NCBI GenBank assembly: GCA_021779635.1
Contig: JAJYAH010000129.1
Span: 1-12,212 of the forward strand
DNA length: 12,212 bases
Source of the DNA: Pseudomonadota bacterium
Lineage (GTDB): Bacteria; Pseudomonadota; Alphaproteobacteria; Rhizobiales; Xanthobacteraceae
Direction: 5' to 3'
Both the position numbers and the translations under genes were made by a program. A model generated the notes under the pieces. That model made no database searches. It was not told where the DNA came from and saw only the letters and a list, made by a program, of their open reading frames with translations. Each line of letters opens with the position of its first letter. Position 1 is the stretch's first letter. Shown here in pieces: positions 6,457 to 12,212 of this stretch.

Positions 6457-6486
6457 GGCGGTGGCGGACTTTCGTCCGCCGCCGTC
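6457..6486 (+). repeat. Strong intercistronic hairpin after urtA
   Basis: Positions 6457-6469 and 6474-6486 form a 13-bp stem (two G-U pairs) around TTTC. There is no U-tract. It begins 14 nt after the urtA stop and ends 16 nt before the urtB start. Hairpins placed after binding-protein genes are known in other importer operons to stabilise the upstream message and make binding protein in excess over membrane subunits; I infer the same role here. Confidence 0.65.
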
Positions 6487-6502
6487 AATGCGAGGACCGT
6501 GC

Positions 6503-7375
6503 ATGACAGATGTCTTCAATCAGATTTTTTCGGGCCTAAGCATCGCTTCGATCTTGCTGTTGATATCGCTTGGTTTGGCGATCATCTACGGTACTGTCGG
6601 GGTGATTAACTTGGCGCACGGCGAGTTCGTGATGCTTGGGGCCTACGCAGTGTGGTTTTTGGAGGAACATCTCGGACTTGGGCTGTTCCCCTGCATCGTG
6701 CTGGCGTTTTTTGCGGTTGGGGCGCTCGGGTGGGTAGTCGAGCGGCTGATCATCCGTCGACTATACGGAAGAGTGCTGGACACGATTCTCGCGACGTGGG
6801 GCCTCGGCGTCATCCTGCAGCAGGCAGTCCGCCTGACCGCTGGAGCGGAGTTGCGTTATGTGCAGATGCCGCCTCGGCTCAGCGCTGCGGTCCATTTCGC
6901 GGGAGTCGACGTGTCGGCGTATAGATTGTTCGTGCTGGCTTTGACCAGTATCCTTCTGGCCATAACCTATCTTCTAATATTCCGGACCCGCTTCGGGATG
7001 CGTCTGCGCGGTGTTGTGCAGAATCCAGAGATTGCGCGTTGCTTCGGCGTGAACACGTCGCAGATCTATTCGCTGACGTTTGCCTACGGGGCGGGGCTCG
7101 CCGGTATCGCCGGGGCCCTCGTTTCCCCGCTCAAAAGTGTCTCGCCGGACATGGGGACAGGATATGTCGTCGATGCGTTCATGGTCGTCGTCGTCGGCGG
7201 CGTGCAGAGCCTGCTGGGCACCGTCGCGAGCGCGGGCATTATCGGCGAGCTGTCCGGCGGCCTGGCCTATCTCTCGAACGATACGATCGCGAAGGCCGTC
7301 GTATTTCTCGGCGTCGTGGTTCTGATCCGCTTTAGGCCGCAAGGCCTGTTCGCCCTCCGTGTGCGGCGAGGTTGA
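6503..7375 (+). CDS. urtB: UrtB-type branched-chain/urea ABC importer permease
   Basis: A 290-residue membrane protein of the LivH/UrtB class with about eight hydrophobic segments. It carries INLAHGEFVMLGAY (35-48), the hallmark of this permease type, and the cytoplasmic coupling loop RGVVQNPEIARCFGVN (169-184), where it should contact an ATPase subunit. Residues 213-245 (VSPDMGTGYVVDAFMVVVVGGVQS) are the usual late-segment signature. I choose ATG 6503 because GAGGA (6492-6496) lies 6 nt upstream; the reading from 6449 would translate the hairpin region. It forms the channel with UrtC and is fed by the exported binding protein. Its stop overlaps the ribosome site/start zone of urtC, implying translational coupling. 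Confidence 0.9.
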   Translation: MTDVFNQIFSGLSIASILLLISLGLAIIYGTVGVINLAHGEFVMLGAYAVWFLEEHLGLGLFPCIVLAFFAVGALGWVVERLIIRRLYGRVLDTILATWGLGVILQQAVRLTAGAELRYVQMPPRLSAAVHFAGVDVSAYRLFVLALTSILLAITYLLIFRTRFGMRLRGVVQNPEIARCFGVNTSQIYSLTFAYGAGLAGIAGALVSPLKSVSPDMGTGYVVDAFMVVVVGGVQSLLGTVASAGIIGELSGGLAYLSNDTIAKAVVFLGVVVLIRFRPQGLFALRVRRG

Positions 7376-7377
7376 CG

Positions 7378-8499
7378 ATGGAGGGGCAGCGCAAGTACCC
7401 TATCTGGGCGAAACTGGTGGGATACGCGGCCTTCTGCGTCGCGGTTCTGGTGATCCCCGTTTTCGTCACGGATGATTATCTGCTCAACAAGATCGCACGG
7501 TATCTCGTGTTCGGCCTGGTTGCGATGGCTCTGTCGATCTCCTGGGGTTACGCAGGCATCCTGAATCTCGGCCAGGCCGTGAGTTTCGGCCTTGGCTCGT
7601 ATTGCATGGCAATGGCGCTCAAGCTCCGCACCATCCCGATCCAAACCGGGGCCGAGGGATTGCCCGACTTCATGGTCTGGAACAACGTCAAGTCGCTGCC
7701 GTGGTTCTGGGAGCCGTTCCATTCCTATGGGTTCGCGATTGCGGCAGGCGTGCTAGTCCCGACCCTTCTGGCGCTGCTGATCGGCAACTTTGTCTTCCGT
7801 GCCAGGGTCACGGGCGTGTATGTCTCGATCATCACGCTCGCGCTGCTCGTCGTGATCAACCTCGTCGTCATCGACCGACAGCGCCTGACCGGAGGCTTCA
7901 ACGGCCTCACCGACCTCGCACCGCTCGAGCTCTTCGGTGTGACGTTCGATCCCTACGCCCGTGCGACCTACAATCTCATAGCAGTGTCACTGGCCGCGGC
8001 GCTGTTCGTTGGTCTTGCCGTCGTGCATAGCAAGACAGGTTTGATCATGCAGGCAATCCGCGACGATGAAAACCGCGTCCGCTATTTCGGCTACGACGTT
8101 GCGGCGTATCAGACCTTTGCACTCTGCCTTTCTGCGGCCTTCGCTGGGTTCGCCGGGATGCTCTACACCCTCGTAATGGCGTTCGCATCGCCCACATTCC
8201 TCGCGGTGCCGCTGAGCCTTTCCATCGTGATCTGGTCGGCGGTCGGCGGGCGCGCGTCGCTGCTTGGGTCGGCGATGGGCGCGATCATTGTCACTGGCGT
8301 GCAAGGGAGTTTGTCAGATACCCCGGCGTTTTTGGAGACCTGGACGCTGATCATGGGCGCGCTGTTCATTATCGTCGTTCTGTTCCTGCCCCGAGGGCTG
8401 ATCAGCTTGGTGGATCGAATTCCCTTGGGCAGCAGCGCGCGCCGGCGCGCTGCGGCGGCAAGCGACGCGGCGAGCAGGAGCGGCATCAATGCTGGCTAA
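7378..8499 (+). CDS. urtC: UrtC-type ABC importer permease
   Basis: A 373-residue LivM/UrtC-class membrane protein. Diagnostic stretches are WGYAGILNLGQAVSFGLGSY (56-75), GVYVSIITLALLVVINLV (146-163), TGGFNGLTDL (171-180) and the coupling loop AIRDDENRVRYFGYDV (226-241). The insertion at about 82-115 between segments, with FMVWNNVKSLPWFW, is typical of UrtC rather than plain LivM. The C-terminus (350-373) is a polar Arg/Ala-rich tail. ATG 7378 is chosen: GCGAGG ends 6 nt upstream, whereas TTG 7372 has no room for a ribosome site. It lies 2 nt after urtB and overlaps urtD by 11 nt. Confidence 0.9.
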   Translation: MEGQRKYPIWAKLVGYAAFCVAVLVIPVFVTDDYLLNKIARYLVFGLVAMALSISWGYAGILNLGQAVSFGLGSYCMAMALKLRTIPIQTGAEGLPDFMVWNNVKSLPWFWEPFHSYGFAIAAGVLVPTLLALLIGNFVFRARVTGVYVSIITLALLVVINLVVIDRQRLTGGFNGLTDLAPLELFGVTFDPYARATYNLIAVSLAAALFVGLAVVHSKTGLIMQAIRDDENRVRYFGYDVAAYQTFALCLSAAFAGFAGMLYTLVMAFASPTFLAVPLSLSIVIWSAVGGRASLLGSAMGAIIVTGVQGSLSDTPAFLETWTLIMGALFIIVVLFLPRGLISLVDRIPLGSSARRRAAAASDAASRSGINAG

Positions 8500-9265
8500 A
8501 GCTACGGACGCTGTTGAGGCAATTATTGAGCTGCAGGATATCACCGTCGAGTTTGCGGGATTTGTCGCGATTGGGGGGCTTGACCTGAATGTACGCGAGG
8601 GAGAGCTGCGTTGTCTCATCGGGCCGAACGGCGCCGGCAAGACAACAGCGCTAGATGTCATTTGCGGGAAGGTCAAGCCAGCGTCAGGCAGGGTTGTGTT
8701 CGGGGGCCGAGAAATCACACGCCTTGAAGAGCACGAAATCGCGCGCCATGGGGTTGGACGGAAATTCCAGGTGCCGAGCGTATTCCGGGAGCTGACTGTA
8801 CGGCAGAACATGGAGGTGGCGTTGTGCCGTGCGCCGGGGGTGCTCGGCAACCTCTTCCGGTTCGGTAATTCTGGTGCCAGCGAACAGCTGGAGAAGCTCG
8901 CTGAACTCGTTGGTCTCGAGGAGACAATGGACCATGCTGCAGGGGCGCTGTCGCATGGTCAGACTCAGTGGCTCGAGATTGCGCTGCTCCTCGCGCAGGA
9001 TGCACGGCTGATCTTGATGGACGAGCCAACTGCTGGGATGACCGCCCATGAGACGACGAAGACCGCGGAGCTGTTTAACAGGCTCAAGGGGCGGCATACG
9101 CTGATCGTTGTCGAGCACGACATGGGGTTCATCAAGGAGATCAGCGACATAATCTCGGTGATGCACCAGGGGCGGCTGCTCGCCGAAGGGACCGTTGCAG
9201 AGATCGAGATCAATTCCGAGGTTCGTGCAGCGTATCTGGGCTCGGGGGGGATCAGCGGTGCTTGA
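8489..9265 (+). CDS. urtD: UrtD-type ABC importer ATPase
   Basis: A 258-residue ABC ATPase with Walker A GPNGAGKT (45-52), Q-loop Gln94 (RKFQVPSVF), signature LSHGQ (154-158) in place of LSGGQ, Walker B LILMDEP (174-180, catalytic Glu179) and H-loop His210 (VVEHDMGF). The LSHGQxQWLEIA form of the signature is characteristic of UrtD rather than LivG. It works at the inner face of the membrane as a heterodimer with UrtE. AGGAG (8476-8480) lies 8 nt before the ATG, inside the end of urtC; the two genes overlap by 11 nt and its own end overlaps urtE by 8 nt, showing tight translational coupling. Confidence 0.93.
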   Translation: MLAKATDAVEAIIELQDITVEFAGFVAIGGLDLNVREGELRCLIGPNGAGKTTALDVICGKVKPASGRVVFGGREITRLEEHEIARHGVGRKFQVPSVFRELTVRQNMEVALCRAPGVLGNLFRFGNSGASEQLEKLAELVGLEETMDHAAGALSHGQTQWLEIALLLAQDARLILMDEPTAGMTAHETTKTAELFNRLKGRHTLIVVEHDMGFIKEISDIISVMHQGRLLAEGTVAEIEINSEVRAAYLGSGGISGA

Positions 9266-9953
9266 GCTGGCTTCGGTAGACGCCTTCTATGGCAACATCC
9301 GCGCGCTGCAGGACGTCAGCCTTACAGTCGATACGGGCGAATTTCTGGCGGTTCTTGGCCGGAATGGGGTCGGAAAGACGACTCTATTGCGCGCGATCCT
9401 GGGGTTGATGGATCGGACCACCGGAAGTATCCGGTTGGATTCTCAAGAGATCGGTCGTTGGCGGACCGATCAGCGCGCCCGCGCTGGAATTGCTTATGTC
9501 CCGCAAGGTCGCGGGATTTTGCCGCGCTTCTCGGTTCTCGACAATTTGCGCTTCGGATTATTTGCGAACGCAAAAGGGCGGCGCGAGATTGACGAGACCG
9601 TGTTCGAATTCTTCCCGGCGCTCCGTGAGCACCTCTCGCGGTTGGGTGGGAATCTCTCGGGTGGGCAGCAACAGCAGTTGGCCATTGCCCGGGCGCTGAT
9701 GGTTGAGCCGAAGGTGATGCTCTTAGACGAGCCAACGGAGGGCATACAGCCAAACATTGTCGAAGAGATCGAGCACATCATCGCGAGGATCAACGTCGAA
9801 CGCGGTATAACCGTCATTCTTGTCGAGCAAAGCGTGAGTTTCGCACGAAGAGCCGCGCGACGCTTCGTCATTATGAACAAGGGGAGTGTGGCTGCTGCCG
9901 GACTGACGGCGCAGCTAGACGATGACCTTGTCCATCGCTACATGGCGGTTTGA
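9258..9953 (+). CDS. urtE: UrtE-type ABC importer ATPase
   Basis: A 231-residue ABC ATPase starting at GTG 9258 (LELASVDAFYGNIRALQDV). It has Walker A GRNGVGKT (34-41), the Q-loop segment YVPQGRGILPRFSV (80-93), signature LSGGQ (133-137) within LSGGQQQQLAIARAL, Walker B VMLLDEPTEGIQPNIVEE (153-170) and the VEQSVSFA switch (189-196), where Gln replaces the usual switch His as in LivF/UrtE. The GRNGVGKT and EGIQPNIV forms are typical of UrtE. A reading from ATG 9195 would add 21 residues that overlap urtD and match nothing, so GTG with GGGGGGA (9244-9250) upstream is preferred. It is the last importer gene; 63 nt separate it from amiE. Confidence 0.92.
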   Translation: MLELASVDAFYGNIRALQDVSLTVDTGEFLAVLGRNGVGKTTLLRAILGLMDRTTGSIRLDSQEIGRWRTDQRARAGIAYVPQGRGILPRFSVLDNLRFGLFANAKGRREIDETVFEFFPALREHLSRLGGNLSGGQQQQLAIARALMVEPKVMLLDEPTEGIQPNIVEEIEHIIARINVERGITVILVEQSVSFARRAARRFVIMNKGSVAAAGLTAQLDDDLVHRYMAV

Positions 9954-9955
9954 GG

Positions 9956-9980
9956 CCGGCGTGGCGCGGCGTTGCGCCGG
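9956..9980 (+). other. GC-rich hairpin between urtE and amiE
   Basis: CCGGCG (9956-9961) can pair with CGCCGG (9975-9980); alternatively GGCGC (9963-9967) pairs with GCGCC (9974-9978) around the hexaloop GGCGTT. No U-tract follows. It may separate importer and amidase message segments. Confidence 0.45.
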
Positions 9981-10016
9981 TGATAAGAGGACTGCATCTT
10001 AACGAGGAGGAGTGCG

Positions 10017-11046
10017 ATGCTTCACGGAGATATTTCCAGCAGCGCCGATACTGTCGGTGTCGCCGTAGTAAACTACAAGATGCCGCGCCTGCATACCAAG
10101 GCAGAGGTTCTGGAGAACGCCCGAAAGATAGCCGACATGGTGGTCGGCATGAAGCAGGGTCTGCCGGGCATGGATCTCGTCGTGTTCCCCGAATATAGCA
10201 CGCACGGGATTATGTATGACGCCAAGGAAATGTACGAGACTGCAGCAAGCGTGCCAGGCGAGGAGACCGAGATATTCGCCGAAGCGTGCCGCAAGGCGAA
10301 GGTCTGGGGCGTTTTTTCCCTCACTGGGGAGCGTCACGAGGAGCACCCCAACAAGGCGCCGTACAACACGCTCATCCTGATGAACGACAAGGGCGAGATC
10401 GTCCAGAAATATCGTAAGATCATGCCCTGGGTGCCGATCGAGGGCTGGTATCCGGGCAACTGCACCTTCGTGTCAGAGGGGCCGAAGGGCCTCAAGGTAA
10501 GCCTGATCATCTGCGATGACGGCAATTACCCCGAGATTTGGCGTGACTGCGCGATGAAGGGTGCTGAACTGCCAGGGGTACATGTATCCGGCCAAGGACC
10601 AGCAGGTGCTGATGGCAAAGGCGATGGCCTGGGCAAACAACACCTACGTCGCCGTGGCCAATGCCTCGGGGTTCGATGGCGTGTACTCCTATTTCGGGCA
10701 CTCCGCCATCATCGGCTTCGATGGTCGCACGCTCGGCGAGTGCGGCGAAGAAGACTATGGCGTCCAGTATGCGCAACTCTCGAAGTCGCTGATCCGCGAT
10801 GCGCGGCGGAACATGCAGTCCGAAAACCATCTCTTCAAGTTGCTACATCGCGGCTATACCGGCATGATCAACTCGCGCGAGGATGTGCGGGGAGAGGCTG
10901 CCTGCCCGTATGATTTCTACAAGAAGTGGATCACCGACCCAGAGGCGACCCGCGCCATGGTGGAGGCGATTACCCGTCCGACAGTCGGGACCGATGAATG
11001 TCCGATCGAGGGCATTCCGAACCAGAAGACTGCCGCTCACCGCTAA
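10017..11046 (+). pseudogene. amiE: Aliphatic amidase AmiE, disrupted by a frameshift near codon 185
   Basis: Nitrilase-superfamily aliphatic amidase (acylamide + water to carboxylate + ammonia). From ATG 10017, with AGGAGG at 10005-10010, the protein follows the AmiE family from [20 protein letters not shown] through GAEL (residue 185). Catalytic Glu59 (FPEYS), Lys134 (KYRK) and Cys166 ([12 protein letters not shown]) are all present. After CTG 10569-10571 this frame turns into unrelated Gly/Arg-rich sequence and stops at 10913. The family sequence resumes in the next frame at TGC 10570 ([12 protein letters not shown]) and runs to TAA 11044-11046. Family members have about three residues (Ile-Val-Arg) between the two parts; restoring them (11 nt) gives 185+3+158 = 346 residues, the length of Pseudomonas AmiE. 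So an 11-nt deletion, possibly between CTG repeats, is the simplest explanation. Read as is, the product lacks the C-terminal half and should not fold normally. A sequencing or assembly error cannot be excluded. Confidence 0.88.
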
Positions 11047-11053
11047 TAGAGTG

Positions 11054-11083
11054 CCCCCGGCGTCGCGCGCGTGGCGCCGGGGG
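11054..11083 (+). other. Strong hairpin between amiE and the AAA+ gene
   Basis: CCCCCGGCG (11054-11062) pairs perfectly with CGCCGGGGG (11075-11083), and four more pairs (two of them G-U) extend it inward to a GCGC loop, giving 13 pairs. It begins 7 nt after the amiE stop. The following AATTGTT is a poor U-tract, so partial termination or mRNA protection is more likely than full termination; the AAA+ gene begins 58 nt later. Confidence 0.55.
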
Positions 11084-11141
11084 AATTGTTCGACCTCATC
11101 GGCCGCGCCCGGACCAGGCGCGCGCCAAGGACGGCCCCGCC

Positions 11142-11945
11142 ATGGATCTTTCCGGCTACCTGATCGAGCACGAACCGTATTATCGGCCAGTCGCCGATGA
11201 GATCGCGCTGTTCGAGGCGGCCTATGCCGCGCGAATGCCGATGATGCTGAAAGGGCCGACGGGCTGCGGCAAGACGCGGTTTGTGGAGTACATGGCTTGG
11301 CGTCTGCGGCGGCCGCTGATAACGGTTGCCTGCCATGAGGACATGACTGCCTCAGATTTGGTCGGCCGATTCCTGCTTGATGCAAACGGTACTGTCTGGC
11401 ACGATGGTCCATTGACGCTGGCTGTTAGAGCCGGCGCTATTTGCTACCTCGACGAGATCGTCGAGGCGCGCCAGGACACGACCGTCGTGATCCACCCACT
11501 CACGGATGACCGCCGTGTCCTGCCATTGGAAAAGCGGGGCGAGATCATCCCTGCCGATCCGGACTTCGAACTCGTCATCTCGTATAATCCTGGCTATCAG
11601 AGCGTCCTCAAAGATCTGAAGGAATCAACCAAGCAGCGCTTCGGTGCCATTGAGTTCAGCTATCCCGCAGCGGCTGTGGAGGCGGAGATCGTTTCGCACG
11701 AGGCCGGCATTGATCGGGCAGAGGCCGAGCGATTGGTAGCGATTGCCGAGCGCTCGCGGCGGCTGAGAGGACATGGGCTGGATGAAGGTGCTTCAACCCG
11801 CACGCTGATTTACGCAGGCCGGCTGATCGCGCGCGGCGTCGGGTTGGAGGCCGCATGCCAAGTGGCGCTCGTCCTGCCGATTACCGATGATCCGGATATC
11901 CGCGACGCGCTGACCGCTGCTGTCGCCGCGTCGGTGCCTGGATGA
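11142..11945 (+). CDS. MoxR-family AAA+ ATPase of the CbbQ/NorQ/NirQ type
   Basis: A 267-residue single-domain AAA+ protein: Walker A GPTGCGKT (38-45), pre-sensor block [15 protein letters not shown] (65-79), Walker B ICYLDE (100-105), sensor-1 Asn149 in ISYNPGYQS, arginine finger Arg166 ([11 protein letters not shown]) and a C-terminal lid helix with [16 protein letters not shown]. Length and motif spelling match CbbQ/NorQ, which work with a VWA partner (CbbO/NorD) as a molecular motor that activates or assembles an enzyme, for example Rubisco or nitric-oxide reductase. Pseudomonas ami operons also carry a chaperone-like ATPase, AmiB, after amiE. Here the client is inferred to be the amidase or another protein of the operon. 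ATG 11142 is chosen: AAGGA lies about 10 nt upstream and the CbbQ-type N-terminus starts here; the reading from 10998 overlaps amiE. Confidence 0.9.
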   Translation: MDLSGYLIEHEPYYRPVADEIALFEAAYAARMPMMLKGPTGCGKTRFVEYMAWRLRRPLITVACHEDMTASDLVGRFLLDANGTVWHDGPLTLAVRAGAICYLDEIVEARQDTTVVIHPLTDDRRVLPLEKRGEIIPADPDFELVISYNPGYQSVLKDLKESTKQRFGAIEFSYPAAAVEAEIVSHEAGIDRAEAERLVAIAERSRRLRGHGLDEGASTRTLIYAGRLIARGVGLEAACQVALVLPITDDPDIRDALTAAVAASVPG

Positions 11946-12212
11946 GCGAGCAAGCGAGCAGACCACTTCGCGACTCGCTCGCGGCTTTACTCACGGACCA
12001 GCCCGAGCTCGGGGCGTCCTTCGACCTTCTCTGGCGGCAGGCTGAGCGCGCCGTGCCGGCCAGCGCCCGCGCTTCCTGGCTCGCTGCTTGCAGCGACATC
12101 GCTCATGCGGGGCTCGGCGCCGCATGTCTGATCGCCTATCTGCGACAGGCGCCGGGATGTGCGAGCCTGCTCGGTGTCGGCCAGGCAATCGCGCTGGCCG
12201 GTGCCGCCATCC
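11942..12212 (+). CDS. Start of a probable CbbO/NorD-type VWA protein (runs off right edge)
   Basis: An open frame from ATG 11942, overlapping the AAA+ stop as ATGA, stays open to the window end (90 codons). The sequence begins [20 protein letters not shown] and continues as Ala/Leu-rich helices with [16 protein letters not shown] and [16 protein letters not shown]. Helical repeats of this kind (Trp-x-x-Ala, then 'AYLR-x-xP') precede the von Willebrand A domain in CbbO/NorD proteins, and such genes almost always follow a CbbQ/NorQ gene. The VWA domain with its MIDAS residues would be outside the window, so the coding call is firm but the name rests on position and helical character. Confidence 0.7.
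   Translation, partial: MSEQASRPLRDSLAALLTDQPELGASFDLLWRQAERAVPASARASWLAACSDIAHAGLGAACLIAYLRQAPGCASLLGVGQAIALAGAAI

Noticed and set aside
9963..9978. Hexaloop hairpin GGCGC-GGCGTT-GCGCC ahead of amiE as a further ANTAR site
   Set aside because: G is at loop position 1 instead of A, no second hairpin of the pair is visible, and no terminator follows before amiE.
10561..11046. Independent small gene starting at GTG 10561
   Set aside because: It is the C-terminal half of AmiE in the shifted frame, not a separate gene; no ribosome site precedes it and the protein family has no stand-alone form of this half.
1..12212. tRNA, rRNA, CRISPR arrays, insertion sequences, phage genes
   Set aside because: No tRNA-like cloverleaf, repeat array, transposase or integrase was seen on either strand; gene composition looks uniform.

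Overview
The window reads as a GC-rich (by eye about 60% G+C) proteobacterial chromosome segment. Gene content (UrtABCDE-type importer, AmiC/AmiR pair, Tat-type exported binding protein, CbbQ-like AAA+ protein) is typical of soil or plant-associated Hyphomicrobiales/Bradyrhizobium-like bacteria. That placement is inference, since no rRNA or other marker gene is present. The whole window concerns acquisition and hydrolysis of small amides or related organic nitrogen compounds.

Minus-strand operon (2716 down to 1): an NCS1-family (CodB-like) permease, then a MetX-fold alpha/beta hydrolase with an altered nucleophile elbow, then the first 81 codons of an amidase-signature (GatA-like) enzyme that runs off the left edge. 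A perfect 11-bp hairpin separates the last two genes.

Divergent gap (2717-3282): no convincing gene. It holds two 6-3-6 palindromes that could be operators. On the minus strand, in the leader of the permease operon, there is a double hairpin that resembles the two-hexaloop RNA target of ANTAR antiterminators.

Plus-strand operon (3283 to the right edge): amiC (cytoplasmic amide sensor) and amiR (ANTAR antiterminator); a non-coding leader with an A1/G4 hexaloop hairpin followed by an intrinsic terminator; then a complete urtABCDE-like ABC importer; an aliphatic amidase amiE broken by a frameshift (best explained as an 11-nt deletion, all three catalytic residues lying before the break); a CbbQ/NorQ-type MoxR AAA+ ATPase; and the start of a gene that overlaps it by ATGA and is probably a CbbO/NorD-type VWA partner.

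Proposed logic: AmiC holds AmiR inactive until an amide binds; free AmiR binds the leader RNA between amiR and urtA and stops the terminator from forming, so importer, amidase and AAA+/VWA pair are made only when amide is present. In the classical Pseudomonas ami operon the leader lies before amiE; here it lies before the transporter. The permease operon across the gap may respond to the same protein. The frameshift suggests this copy may import amides without a working AmiE, unless it is a sequencing error.
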